Under the pieces are notes generated by a model. It did not search any database. It saw nothing but the letters and a program-made list of their open reading frames with translations, and was not told the DNA's origin. A stretch of 64,000 bases of DNA, from contig NZ_LXKA01000328.1 in assembly GCF_001645125.1 (NCBI RefSeq), positions 1 to 64,000 on the forward strand, written 5' to 3'. Positions within the stretch are counted from its first letter, which is position 1. The number at the start of each line of letters is the position of its first letter. The position numbers and the translations under genes were made by a program. This stretch comes from Paraburkholderia ginsengiterrae (GTDB lineage Bacteria; Pseudomonadota; Gammaproteobacteria; Burkholderiales; Burkholderiaceae). Shown piece after piece: positions 26,160-34,636 of this stretch.

Positions 26160-27044
26160 ATGCGCAACATCACCGAAGACACCATCACCCAGGCGGTGCT
26201 CGCCGCGATGTCCGGGTGTTCCGACGACCGGCTGCGCACCGTGATGACCAGCCTTGTGCAGCATCTGCATTCGTTCGCCAGAGAGGTCAAGCTGACCGAG
26301 AGCGAATGGGCACACGCCATCAACTTCCTCACAGACGTCGGCCATATCACCGACGACAAGCGTCAGGAGTTCGTACTCCTGTCCGACACGCTGGGTCTTT
26401 CGATGCTGGTGACGACACAGAACAACCGCAAGCCGGCCGAATGCACGGAAGCCACGGTTCTGGGCCCCTTCTTTGTTTCGGGTGCCCCTGAATACAAGAA
26501 CGGTGACGATATTTCCAACGGTGCGTCTGGCCGCCCCTGTTTTGTTTCCGGGCGGATCGAGGGTCTTTCGGGCGAGCCCGTCGCCGGTGCCGAGATCGAA
26601 GTCTGGCAATCGGACGAGGAGGGGAATTACGACGTCCAGTATGTCAACCCCGACGACCCCAAGGTCGATTTCCAGGCACGCGGCCGCTTGCAGACGCTGC
26701 CTGACGGACGCTTTCACTTCCGCTCGATTCTCGCCGAGGCCTATCCGATTCCGCACGACGGGCCAGTAGGCCGCATGCTCGATGCGCTCGGACGCCATCC
26801 GTGGCGCCCGGCCCACCTCCACTTCTGGGTCAAGGCTCCGGGCTATGAGCCGCTGATCACGCACGTGTTCCGCAACGGCGACCAATACCTCGACTCTGAT
26901 GCGGTATTCGGCGTGCGTTCAACTTTGATCGTCGACTGGGTGGAACACCCAGCGGGCGTTGCACCGGACGGCACCGTGATGGACACCCCGTTCTATACGC
27001 TCGACTATGACTTCGTTCTCAATCCTTTAGAGCATGTGTCGTGA
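26160..27044 (+). CDS. Hydroxyquinol 1,2-dioxygenase (intradiol, Fe3+)
   Basis: A 294-residue intradiol ring-cleaving dioxygenase. It opens hydroxyquinol (1,2,4-trihydroxybenzene) between the adjacent hydroxyls to give maleylacetate. The N-terminal helical dimerisation domain is followed by the catalytic beta-sandwich. Probable iron ligands are a Tyr in GNYDVQY (157-161), Tyr195 in AEAYPIPHDGPVG, and His219 and His221 in RPAHLHFWV. AYPIPHDGPVGRML replaces the CatA sequence and is typical of the hydroxyquinol branch rather than catechol. An AAGGAGACATC site precedes the ATG. Maleylacetate reductase follows 45 bp downstream, which strongly supports the hydroxyquinol assignment. A catechol or chlorocatechol side activity is possible. 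Confidence 0.9.
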   Translation: MRNITEDTITQAVLAAMSGCSDDRLRTVMTSLVQHLHSFAREVKLTESEWAHAINFLTDVGHITDDKRQEFVLLSDTLGLSMLVTTQNNRKPAECTEATVLGPFFVSGAPEYKNGDDISNGASGRPCFVSGRIEGLSGEPVAGAEIEVWQSDEEGNYDVQYVNPDDPKVDFQARGRLQTLPDGRFHFRSILAEAYPIPHDGPVGRMLDALGRHPWRPAHLHFWVKAPGYEPLITHVFRNGDQYLDSDAVFGVRSTLIVDWVEHPAGVAPDGTVMDTPFYTLDYDFVLNPLEHVS

Positions 27045-27089
27045 TGCGGCTTGCCGATACGCTCACCCATACTCTCGCCGGGACCCGAT

Positions 27090-28163
27090 ATGTCTACCTC
27101 TGAATTCGTCTATAACGGGCGTGCCACGCGTGTTGTCTTTGGCAGCGGTTCACGCGCCCATGTCGAACGCGAAGTGCAAGCGCTGCAGGCACAGCGCGCG
27201 CTGGTTCTCTGCAGTCCCGAGCAACGCGCATTAGGTTCGTCGGTTGCCGAGCAATTGGGCGCGCGCGCAGCCGGCGTATTCGATCGCGCTGTCATGCACG
27301 TGCCGGTTGAACTGGTCGCCGAGGCACGTACGGTCGTTGCATCATTGAACGTGGACTGCGTCATCGCCGTGGGTGGTGGCTCGGCCATCGGACTCGCCAA
27401 GGCCATCGCCCTCGAGACGAGCTTGCCGATTCTCGCCGTCCCGACCACGTACGCGGGCAGTGAAATGACGCCCATTTTCGGGCTGACCGATGCGGGTCTG
27501 AAACGCACCGGCACTGACTTGCGCGTCTTGCCCAAAACGGTGGTCTACGATCCGGACCTGACCCTCACGCTGCCGGTTGGCATGTCGGTCACGAGCGGCA
27601 TCAACGCCATCGCCCACGCAGCGGAAGGACTGTATTCACGCGATGCCAATCCGCTGACCAGCCTCATGGCCGAAGAAGGCATCGCGGCGCTCGCGCGCAG
27701 CTTGCCCGCGATCGTTGCGCAGCCGAACGACCCATCCGCACGCGCCGATGCGCTGTATGGCGCCTGGCTATGCGGCACGGTGCTCGGCAGTGTCGGCATG
27801 GCGCTGCACCACAAGCTGTGCCACACGCTGGGCGGCAGCTACAACCTGCCGCACGCCCCCACCCATACCATCGTGCTGCCCCACGCGCTGGCTTACAACG
27901 CGCACGCCGTACCCGATGCGATGAAACGCATCGCGCGTGCGATCGGACACGACAATGCCGCGCAAGGTCTCTACGAACTCGCGCGCGCGAACGGCGCACC
28001 CGTCGCGTTGAAGGAAATCGGCATGCGCGAGGAGCAACTCGACGAGGCCGCTGACATCGCATGTAACAACGCTTACTGGAATCCCCGCCCGCTGGAGCGC
28101 GAAGCGATTCGCGCGCTGCTGCAGCGGGCATTCGACGGCAGCGCGCCAAAGGATGGCTTGTAA
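27090..28163 (+). CDS. Maleylacetate reductase
   Basis: A 357-residue iron-containing-alcohol-dehydrogenase-fold enzyme that reduces maleylacetate to 3-oxoadipate with NAD(P)H. IAVGGGSAIGLAKAIAL (95-98 GGGS) is the dinucleotide site and LAVPTTYAGSEMTPIFG the family signature. A histidine-rich tract ALHHKLCHTLGGSYNLPHAPTHTIVLPH near residues 238-265 marks maleylacetate reductases. The start at 27090 gives the usual family length; a longer version from 27051 is unlikely. The ribosome-binding site is weak. It follows hydroxyquinol 1,2-dioxygenase and completes the route to the beta-ketoadipate pathway. No reductase-hydroxylase pair specific for resorcinol is linked directly. Confidence 0.92.
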   Translation: MSTSEFVYNGRATRVVFGSGSRAHVEREVQALQAQRALVLCSPEQRALGSSVAEQLGARAAGVFDRAVMHVPVELVAEARTVVASLNVDCVIAVGGGSAIGLAKAIALETSLPILAVPTTYAGSEMTPIFGLTDAGLKRTGTDLRVLPKTVVYDPDLTLTLPVGMSVTSGINAIAHAAEGLYSRDANPLTSLMAEEGIAALARSLPAIVAQPNDPSARADALYGAWLCGTVLGSVGMALHHKLCHTLGGSYNLPHAPTHTIVLPHALAYNAHAVPDAMKRIARAIGHDNAAQGLYELARANGAPVALKEIGMREEQLDEAADIACNNAYWNPRPLEREAIRALLQRAFDGSAPKDGL

Positions 28164-28258
28164 GACGCGTTTCCTCTGTTGCCACTGTTGCCGATATTGC
28201 CAAAGCGACGAGTTATCCCGCAGCAGACCCTATATTAAAAGCGGGCGCGGGAAATAAA

Positions 28259-28281
28259 ACTATGCTACTGTACAGTATAGA
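28259..28281 (+). promoter_or_regulatory. TetR1 promoter with operator in the spacer
   Basis: ACTATGC-TACT-GTACAGT (28259-28276) has the 7-4-7 half-site layout of the sites at 36522, 40980 and 42162. It also contains the perfect 12-bp palindrome TACTGTACAGTA (28266-28277). A -10-like TATAGA begins at 28276, 34 bases before the TetR ATG. This suggests autoregulation. Confidence 0.55.
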
Positions 28282-28314
28282 GTTTGCCGCTAACCTGTCG
28301 CAGCGTATCCGCAC

Positions 28315-28998
28315 ATGGCATCACGAACACTGTCAGTTGAAAGACCTGTCGGAGCGCATCGTCCGGTAGAACTGAAGCGTGCTGAACAGCAGCGAGCGCA
28401 AGACACTCGCTGCGCCATCCTGAACGCCGCCCTCACTGAATTCTCCACCAAAGGTTTCAAGGCCGCGAGTATTCGCAGCATTGCCGAGCGCATTGGGGTC
28501 CAGCATCCGCTGATTACCTATCATTTCCGGTCCAAAGAAATTCTTTGGCAGGCGGTCGCCGAACATGTATTCCAGCGCGTCCGGCAGGAACGCGACGCAA
28601 GTCTGTCCAGTTTCGGTCCGGCCAGTGCAATCGAGCGGCTCAAGCTGGCTTACCGGGCACTCTTTCAGTTCACGGTAGACTTCCCCGAATTTCACCGCTT
28701 CATCCTTCAGGAGTCGCTGGGTCACAGCGCGCGGCTGCAATGGCTCGCCGATTCAAGCTTGAAACCACTGATCGAATGGCTGCTGCCGCAAATCCGTGCT
28801 GCGCAGGAAGAAAACGCGCTACCCAAAGTCGAACCGATCGTTTTTCACTACATGTTGATCAGTTTGACGTCGACCTTGTCGGGATTCGGTCCGGAATTTT
28901 CGGCGACCAGTAATCGGTCGCCGTCCGATCCCGCGCTGGCAGAGGAGTATTGGCGCGCGGTTGAACAGCTCGTGTTTGGAGCCTGGGCGCCGACGTAG
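28315..28998 (+). CDS. TetR-family regulator (copy 1 of the paralogous pair)
   Basis: A 227-residue TetR repressor. The DNA-binding domain is RAEQQRAQDTRCAILNAA, LTEFSTKGFKAASIRSIAERIG, then the recognition helix VQHPLITYHFRSKEILW. It is nearly identical in this region to the TetR at 42341 (LQHPLITYHFRTKDILW). The similarity continues into the ligand domain: FQFTVDFPEFHRFILQESLG against FRFTVDFPEFHRFMLQEFLG. The two genes bracket the 29-42 kb catabolic block, where at least four promoters carry the same operator type. It lies downstream of the maleylacetate reductase on the same strand but has its own operator-bearing promoter. The ligand may be a CoA thioester or phenolic, by analogy with relatives only. 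Confidence 0.9.
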   Translation: MASRTLSVERPVGAHRPVELKRAEQQRAQDTRCAILNAALTEFSTKGFKAASIRSIAERIGVQHPLITYHFRSKEILWQAVAEHVFQRVRQERDASLSSFGPASAIERLKLAYRALFQFTVDFPEFHRFILQESLGHSARLQWLADSSLKPLIEWLLPQIRAAQEENALPKVEPIVFHYMLISLTSTLSGFGPEFSATSNRSPSDPALAEEYWRAVEQLVFGAWAPT

Positions 28999-29012
28999 GT
29001 CACCGATAGGAT

Positions 29013-29034
29013 CCAGGCTCGGTGCCGAGCCTGG
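29013..29034. terminator. GC-rich hairpin between convergent TetR and HMG-CoA lyase genes
   Basis: CCAGGCTCGG-TG-CCGAGCCTGG: a perfect 10-bp stem with a 2-base loop, placed 15 bp after the TetR stop and 46 bp beyond the end of the leftward HMG-CoA lyase gene. There is no T-run, so its strength is uncertain. Confidence 0.4.
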
Positions 29035-29038
29035 CGCA

Positions 29039-29074
29039 GGTGATCACTCGGGTGATCACTCAGGTCATCATTCA
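29039..29074. repeat. Three 12-bp tandem units
   Basis: GGTGATCACTCG, GGTGATCACTCA and GGTCATCATTCA follow one another without gaps. The first two differ at one base; the third has diverged. They end just inside the convergent intergenic gap before the HMG-CoA lyase stop. TGATCA is palindromic within the units. No function is evident. Confidence 0.7.
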
Positions 29075-29079
29075 GCTAG

Positions 29080-29997
29080 TCAATTGCTTGCCCGCTTCGC
29101 CATCAGCGCCTTACCTGCGCGCGCGCCGTTGTCGCGGCCCATCTGCTGACTCACCCAATCGCCAATCGACACAACCGCGTCGAGATCGATGCCTGTTTCA
29201 ATCCCAAGACCGTCCAGTAGATAAAGCAGATCTTCAGTGGCGACGTTGCCGGTGGCACCCTTGGCATAGGGGCAGCCGCCCAGTCCGCCAACCGACGAAT
29301 GGAACACCGACATACCGACCTGCAGCGCGCCAACGATATTGGCCAACGCTTGCCCATAGGTATCGTGGAAGTGGCCGGCGAGGCGGTCCAACGGAAATTC
29401 TCTCGCGGCAGCCTCAACGACCTGCTGGACGTGATGTACCGTGCCCACCCCGATCGTATCGGCGATGTCGATTTCGTCGCAGCCCAGATCACGAAAACGC
29501 CTGACCATATCGACGACGGCATCCACACTCACCGGCCCCTGATAAGGACACCCGAACGAGCACGAAATGCTGGCGCGCAATTGCAACCCTTCTGCTTTCG
29601 CCATACGTGCCACAGGAGCAAAGCGTTCGAGGGATTCGGCCACGGAGCAATTGATGTTGCGCTGAGAAAATGCCTCGCTCGCGGCCCCGAAGATAACGAC
29701 CTCATCCGCCTTGCTCGCTATCGCACCCTCGAGCCCCTTCATATTGGGCGTTAGCGCGGCATACGTTACGCCGGCCCGGCGATCTATCCCCGCCATGACG
29801 GCCGCGCCGTCCGCCATTTGCGGAATCCATTTCGGCGACACGAAAGACGCCGCTTCGATCCGGCGTACGCCGGCACCGACCAGTCGATCGACGAGCTCGA
29901 TCTTGGTCTCGGTGGAAACGAACTTGCTTTCCGCCTGCAGCCCATCTCTAGGCCCGACTTCGACAACCTGTACGCGTTTGGGAAGATCGCGCCCCAT
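29080..29997 (-). CDS. Hydroxymethylglutaryl-CoA lyase
   Basis: A 305-residue DRE-TIM metallolyase that splits 3-hydroxy-3-methylglutaryl-CoA into acetyl-CoA and acetoacetate. VEVGPRDGLQAE at about residues 12-23 has the catalytic Arg and metal-binding Asp. HFHDTYGQALAN holds metal-ligand histidines, and GLGGCPYAKGATGNVATED carries the catalytic Cys loop. The ATG at 29997 is chosen because the family begins here; upstream residues in frame are not conserved. It lies 98 bp beyond the phenol hydroxylase stop and is the last gene of a leftward run. Leucine catabolism also ends in this reaction. Its presence here suggests that the block's substrate yields a branched acyl-CoA, or that the gene serves the liu pathway from a distance. 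Confidence 0.92.
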   Translation of the reverse strand: MGRDLPKRVQVVEVGPRDGLQAESKFVSTETKIELVDRLVGAGVRRIEAASFVSPKWIPQMADGAAVMAGIDRRAGVTYAALTPNMKGLEGAIASKADEVVIFGAASEAFSQRNINCSVAESLERFAPVARMAKAEGLQLRASISCSFGCPYQGPVSVDAVVDMVRRFRDLGCDEIDIADTIGVGTVHHVQQVVEAAAREFPLDRLAGHFHDTYGQALANIVGALQVGMSVFHSSVGGLGGCPYAKGATGNVATEDLLYLLDGLGIETGIDLDAVVSIGDWVSQQMGRDNGARAGKALMAKRASN

Positions 29998-30095
29998 GCC
30001 AGCACCCCATTGTTCCTGGTGATCCAATATGCCAATACGTTTCGCCGGCGATGCGAAACCGCACGCACCGCCGGCGAAACGTTCGCCCTCAGCTT

Positions 30096-31850
30096 TTACT
30101 TCGAAAGAACGTGCTGCAAGACCCGGCGAAGTTCGGCTTGCGGATTGTCCGACAGCTTGACGCTGCGCCATGCCACGTGATGGTCAGGACGCACCAGCAC
30201 GCAGCCGCTGTCGCTGACTTCGCGCACACGCGACCAGTCGCCCGTGTAGTCCGCATGCGGTTGGCGAGGGCCAACGACGTGCACGTCGATCTTCAAGCCG
30301 AACTCCTCGCCGACTTTCGCGGCGGCATCGACCCATGCTTCACCGCCGAGCCCCGTGAACAGCGCGAAGCGGCCATGTCCCGCGAGGTCGAGCGTCGAGT
30401 GCTGGCGTCCGCGGGAATCGAAAACCCACGCGTGCGGCAGGCGCGCGCCGGGCCAGGTCGTCGACTGGTAGAACAGCTCACGGTCACGCTTGAATTCCGG
30501 TTCGGCCTCACCGTCCGTCACCGCGGCGCTCGATCGGTAGCGTTGATTCATCTCCACGCCGTGCGCGTCCAGTTCGTAGCGCTTGAACGCCAACGCGTCG
30601 CGAATTTCCATGCGCTGCTTTTCCGCTGCCTCGGTAGACTGGCTGCGGGCATGCATATTCGCTTGCATGACCGCGCCGTCGTTCGACTCGTCGATGCCGA
30701 GCGCGCTATAAAGCGGCGCGAATTCGGCAATCGACTGATTCGCGCGCGTGACGATCTGCTTCGCGATCGGCGCACGCTCGACCGTGTAGGTATCAAGCAG
30801 CGCTTCGCCGGCTTGTCCATTGATGACGGCCGCGAGTTTCCATGAAAGATTGAACGCGTCCTGAATCGACGTGTTGGAGCCCAAGCCGCCCGACGGCGGG
30901 TGACGATGAGCGGCATCGCCCATGCAGAACACCTTGCCGTTCTGCATGCGGGTGGCGTACATGTTATTCACCGTCCACGTGCTCGTGCCCAACAGTTCGA
31001 TTTCGAGGTCCGGTTTGCCGACCAGTTGACGTGCAATCGTGGTGGCCCGCTCGTGGTCCACAACCGGGGTAGGCTCGTTGATGTCGTATCCCCACACGAT
31101 CAGCCACTCGTTCCACGGGCGCACCATCCGGATCAGTCCCATGCCGATGCCGCCCACTTCCGCGCCCGGCTGCATGATCGGGTACAGCACCGCCGGGCGA
31201 TGCGCAACGAACTCGGACAGGTCGGCGCGGAACCAGATGTTCATCGATCCGCGAACGCCCATCTGCCCTTCGAAAGGCAGGCCCGCGTCTTTTGCGACCT
31301 TGGAATTGCCGCCGTCCGCCCCGACGAGGTACTTCGACTTGACCGTAAACTCTTCACCCGACAACTTGTCGCGGCAGAGCGTCACCACACCATCGTCGGT
31401 TTGCGTATGGCTCAGATATTCGGTGCTCATCCGCGCCTCGGTACCGCGCGCGCAAGCCGTTTTGAACAGCAGCGGTTCCATGAACGTCTGCGGCAGATCG
31501 TTCATTTTTGCCGGGCTCGACAGCTGGCGCTCCGCACGCGAAAGCGGATGCAGGCCCCAGCTCGGCACGCGGCCGATTTCTTCGCCGGTCAGACTTTCGC
31601 AGAATACCGTGCCGCCCATCAGATCTTCATTGGTCGCATGCAGGTAGGCTTCCTGCTCCACCTGCTGACCGAGGTCCCGCAGCACTTCCATCGTGCGCAG
31701 GTTCGTGATGTGCGCACGCGGCGTATTGGCCAGCCAACGGTATTGGTTGACGAGCAGATTCTTGACGCCGTACGTCGAAAGCAGCGCGGCGCAAGCGGAG
31801 CCGGCTGGGCCCGACCCGACGATCAGTACATCCGTGGTTATTTCATACAT
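30096..31850 (-). CDS. FAD-dependent phenol hydroxylase (TfdB/2,4-dichlorophenol 6-monooxygenase-like)
   Basis: A 584-residue class A flavoprotein monooxygenase with the three-domain size of the phenol 2-monooxygenase/TfdB group. VLIVGSGPAGSACAALL (9-25) binds FAD, LVGADGGNSKVAKDAG is the DG motif near 185, and CMGDAAHRHPPSGGLGSN near 312 is the GD motif. A thioredoxin-like C-terminal domain follows (HSTLDLAGHGRFALFTG onward). TfdB relatives ortho-hydroxylate phenols; resorcinol 4-hydroxylases of actinobacteria also fall near this group. The ATG at 31850 has a GAGGT site. It could make hydroxyquinol from resorcinol for the 26160 dioxygenase, or hydroxylate another phenol released by the CocE hydrolase. 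The choice is inference. A palindrome lies 38 bp upstream. Confidence 0.88.
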   Translation of the reverse strand: MYEITTDVLIVGSGPAGSACAALLSTYGVKNLLVNQYRWLANTPRAHITNLRTMEVLRDLGQQVEQEAYLHATNEDLMGGTVFCESLTGEEIGRVPSWGLHPLSRAERQLSSPAKMNDLPQTFMEPLLFKTACARGTEARMSTEYLSHTQTDDGVVTLCRDKLSGEEFTVKSKYLVGADGGNSKVAKDAGLPFEGQMGVRGSMNIWFRADLSEFVAHRPAVLYPIMQPGAEVGGIGMGLIRMVRPWNEWLIVWGYDINEPTPVVDHERATTIARQLVGKPDLEIELLGTSTWTVNNMYATRMQNGKVFCMGDAAHRHPPSGGLGSNTSIQDAFNLSWKLAAVINGQAGEALLDTYTVERAPIAKQIVTRANQSIAEFAPLYSALGIDESNDGAVMQANMHARSQSTEAAEKQRMEIRDALAFKRYELDAHGVEMNQRYRSSAAVTDGEAEPEFKRDRELFYQSTTWPGARLPHAWVFDSRGRQHSTLDLAGHGRFALFTGLGGEAWVDAAAKVGEEFGLKIDVHVVGPRQPHADYTGDWSRVREVSDSGCVLVRPDHHVAWRSVKLSDNPQAELRRVLQHVLSK

Positions 31851-31887
31851 TCGACACCTCCAATGGTTCAATGCCTTTGTCTCTTCG

Positions 31888-31905
31888 ATCCATATTGATA
31901 TGGAT
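31888..31905. promoter_or_regulatory. 18-bp palindrome upstream of the phenol hydroxylase
   Basis: ATCCATAT-TG-ATATGGAT is a perfect 8-bp inverted repeat in the 118-bp gap between the acyl-CoA synthetase and hydroxylase genes. It differs from the TetR and MarR sites of the window and may be an internal operator. Confidence 0.4.
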
Positions 31906-31922
31906 ATCTAATCTTCCTGTTG

Positions 31923-31948
31923 TCACGCGTACAGCTTTTCGCGTGACT
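31923..31948 (-). other. Stem-loop downstream of the acyl-CoA synthetase gene
   Basis: GTCACGCG, 10-base loop, CGCGTGAC: a perfect 8-bp stem 20 bp past the synthetase stop. It has no T-run. It may slow or partly end transcription before the hydroxylase gene. Confidence 0.35.
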
Positions 31949-31968
31949 AACCGGCTTGCACAACCCAA

Positions 31969-33705
31969 TCAGGCGGTTTTGCGCTCGGTCAGATTCAGGT
32001 AGCGGATCATCTCCTCGCGCATCGCGAATTTCTGCACTTTCCCGGTAACGGTCATCGGCAGCTCATTCACGAAGCGAATGTATTTCGGCACCTTGTAGTG
32101 AGCGATCTGTCCTCGGCAAAATTCCCTGATTTCTTCCTCGGTAGAACCCTCGCCTTGTCGAAGCACGATCCACGCACACAGCTCCTCACCGGTCCTCTCG
32201 TCCGGCACGCCGAATACCTGCACGTTCTGGATTTTCGGATGCCGGAAGAGGAATTCCTCGACTTCACGCGGGTAGATGTTCTCCCCGCCCCGGATCACCA
32301 TATCCTTCAGCCTGCCGACAATATTGCAGTAGCCGTCCGCGTCGATCGTTGCCAGATCACCTGTATGCATCCAGCCGTCGACAATGCTCTCGCGTGTTTT
32401 CTCTTCGTCCTGCCAGTACTCCAGCATCACCGAATAACCTTTCGTGCAGAGCTCGCCGGTTTCACCGACCCCGACGGTACGGCCATCGAAGTCCACGATC
32501 TTGACTTCGAGATGAGGCTGGATCCGCCCAACGGTCGTGGTGCGCTTGTCCAGCGGATCGGTCGTCGCACTCTGGAATGAAACGGGACTGGTCTCGGTCA
32601 TGCCATACGCGATCGTGACTTCGCGCATATTCATTTTGGCCACGACCTGGTTCATGGTCTCGATCGGGCACGGCGAGCCGGCCATGATGCCGGTCCTGAG
32701 GCTGCTCAGGTCGAACGAGGCAAATTCCGCATGCCCCAACTCGGCGATAAACATGGTCGGCACACCATGCAGCGCCGTGCAACGCTCTTCCGCAATGGCC
32801 GCGAGCGTCGCGCCGGCGTCGAAGGCTTCGCCCGGGAACACCATCTGCGCACCTGTCGACGTACACGCCAGCACGCCCATCACCATGCCGAAGCAGTGGT
32901 AGAGAGGAACCGGAATACACAGCGAGTCGGCTTCGGTGAACTTCATCGCCATCGCGACAAAGCGCCCGTTGTTGACGATGTTCCGATGGGTCAGCGTCGC
33001 CCCTTTCGGACTGCCGGTGGTGCCGCTCGTGAACTGCACGTTGATCGGGTCTTGCGCGGAAAGCGTTGGCTCAATTGCATCGATGACATCGCGCCCTTGC
33101 TCCTGAAGCACGCCCTGACCGCGCTGCATGACCGCGTGGAATGGCATCACACCCGATACGCTCCAATCGCCCACGGAAATCACCGTGCGAAGATCCGGCA
33201 AACGCGCGGCATTCAGACTATCCGGTTGCTGCGATGCCAGCTCCGGCGCGATGTCGAGCAACATCGAAATGTAGTTCGACGTCTTGAAACTCTCGGCCGT
33301 GACGAGTGCCTTGCATCCGACCTTGCGCAGCGCATACTCGAGTTCCGAAACGCGATAAGCGGGGTTGATGTTGACCAGCACCGCGCCAATGCGCGCCGTC
33401 GCGAACTGCGTAAGCACCCATTCGAACCGGTTGGGCGACCAGATACCGACGCGATCTCCCTTGCCGAGTCCCAGCGACAGGAAACCCGCGGCGAGCTGAT
33501 CGACGCGCTCGTCCAGTTCCTTCCATGTCCAACGCACCTGTTGTTCGCGGAAAACGACAGCGGGTCGATCGGGGAACCGGAGCGCGGTATCCCGCAAGAA
33601 CTGGCCGATCGTCGACTCGCTCAACGGAACTTCCGTCGAACCCCTTACGTAGGCAACTCCATCGGCAGGCGTGGTCAATCCGATGGAACCTTGTAAAGTT
33701 TGCAT
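31969..33705 (-). CDS. AMP-forming acyl-CoA synthetase
   Basis: A 578-residue ANL-superfamily ligase. The P-loop-like A3 motif [10 protein letters not shown] is at 226-235. [52 protein letters not shown] and the C-terminal lysine motif TVTGKVQKF complete the family pattern. It activates a carboxylic acid to its CoA thioester with ATP. The length and close match to fatty-acyl-CoA synthetases of the FadD3/medium-chain type suggest an aliphatic or side-chain acid rather than benzoate. The ATG at 33705 is chosen for GGAGG eight bases upstream. It follows the enoyl-CoA hydratase gene by 79 bp, in the order hydrolase, hydratase, ligase, hydroxylase, lyase. Confidence 0.92.
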   Translation of the reverse strand: MQTLQGSIGLTTPADGVAYVRGSTEVPLSESTIGQFLRDTALRFPDRPAVVFREQQVRWTWKELDERVDQLAAGFLSLGLGKGDRVGIWSPNRFEWVLTQFATARIGAVLVNINPAYRVSELEYALRKVGCKALVTAESFKTSNYISMLLDIAPELASQQPDSLNAARLPDLRTVISVGDWSVSGVMPFHAVMQRGQGVLQEQGRDVIDAIEPTLSAQDPINVQFTSGTTGSPKGATLTHRNIVNNGRFVAMAMKFTEADSLCIPVPLYHCFGMVMGVLACTSTGAQMVFPGEAFDAGATLAAIAEERCTALHGVPTMFIAELGHAEFASFDLSSLRTGIMAGSPCPIETMNQVVAKMNMREVTIAYGMTETSPVSFQSATTDPLDKRTTTVGRIQPHLEVKIVDFDGRTVGVGETGELCTKGYSVMLEYWQDEEKTRESIVDGWMHTGDLATIDADGYCNIVGRLKDMVIRGGENIYPREVEEFLFRHPKIQNVQVFGVPDERTGEELCAWIVLRQGEGSTEEEIREFCRGQIAHYKVPKYIRFVNELPMTVTGKVQKFAMREEMIRYLNLTERKTA

Positions 33706-33784
33706 GAACCCATCCTCCATCATTGCTGTGCGTGTCGGGCCGGAGAGAGTCAGTCGCCTCCGTCAGCCCTCAAGCCGCGTCAGG

Positions 33785-34573
33785 CTATTTCCCGTAAAAG
33801 ACCAGATCGCCTGGCTCTTCATCGACATCGAACGCCTTGGCCGTGTTGGCAAAACCTCGCGTGGCGTCCTCTGTGTTGTACAGGTCCATGGTGATATCCA
33901 GCATGACCGCGTCCGCGGCGGTGATGCCGCCGCTCGACCACGCCTTGAGCAAGGTGCGCGTTGCCGCGTACGAGAGCGTGGGGCCGTCGGCGAGGCGCGC
34001 GATCAGTTCGCCGGCGACACGTTCGAGCGCATCGGGTTCGGCAACGTGTGTCGCGATACCGAGATCGACGGCCACGTCGCCGGGGATGCCTTCACCCAGC
34101 ATCGCGAACCGCGAGGCGCGGCTGCGGCCGACACGTTCGGCAAGGCGCTGAAGCGCTCCGGCGATGGGCAGCATCGCGGTGGTGACCTCGACGCAGCGGA
34201 ACACGGCGTCGGACGCCGTCACAATGAAGTCGCAGGCCAACGCGAGTTCGAAACCGCCGCCGAACGCCAGGCCTTGCACGACTGCCACGGTGGGAACTCG
34301 CAGTGCCTCGATGGCGCGATACGACGTGTTGACTTCCGCGACGAACGTGCGGAACCAGTTCAGATCTTTACCCGGCCATTCGCGCACTTCCCCGCCGAGG
34401 CTGAAGTTGGGACCCTCTGCGCGAATCACGAGCACCCGGATGTTGCTTTGGCTAGCCTCGTGAACCGCGTCACGCAGACACTCTGCAAAGCGCACATCCA
34501 GTCTGTTGAACGGCGGATTCGCCAGGACGATATTCCCAACGTTGCCATCGCGCTCAAAACGTATGCTTTTCAT
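33785..34573 (-). CDS. Enoyl-CoA hydratase/isomerase family protein (first copy)
   Basis: A 262-residue crotonase-superfamily protein. RAEGPNFSLGGEVREW and GLAFGGGFELALACDFIVTASDA form the two oxyanion-hole segments of the CoA-thioester site. EVTTAMLPIAGALQRLAERVG follows, where catalytic acids usually sit. The second hydratase glutamate (usually in the xxGxxP loop) is not obvious, so it may be an isomerase, a hydrolase or a retro-aldol lyase rather than a plain hydratase. The ATG at 34573 has GAGGGTAACG upstream. It is the second gene of the leftward operon that begins with the CocE hydrolase. It would act on the CoA ester made by the neighbouring synthetase. Confidence 0.88.
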   Translation of the reverse strand: MKSIRFERDGNVGNIVLANPPFNRLDVRFAECLRDAVHEASQSNIRVLVIRAEGPNFSLGGEVREWPGKDLNWFRTFVAEVNTSYRAIEALRVPTVAVVQGLAFGGGFELALACDFIVTASDAVFRCVEVTTAMLPIAGALQRLAERVGRSRASRFAMLGEGIPGDVAVDLGIATHVAEPDALERVAGELIARLADGPTLSYAATRTLLKAWSSGGITAADAVMLDITMDLYNTEDATRGFANTAKAFDVDEEPGDLVFYGK

Positions 34574-34636
34574 CGTTACCCTCAAATTCTGGTTAAAGTC
34601 GCCGCGCGTCCGTGACGGCGCGGCGTGATTAATCAA

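Noticed and set aside
29039-29074. Possible CRISPR-like array
   Set aside because: Units are 12 bp, contiguous and without spacers; it is a simple tandem repeat. No cas genes are present.
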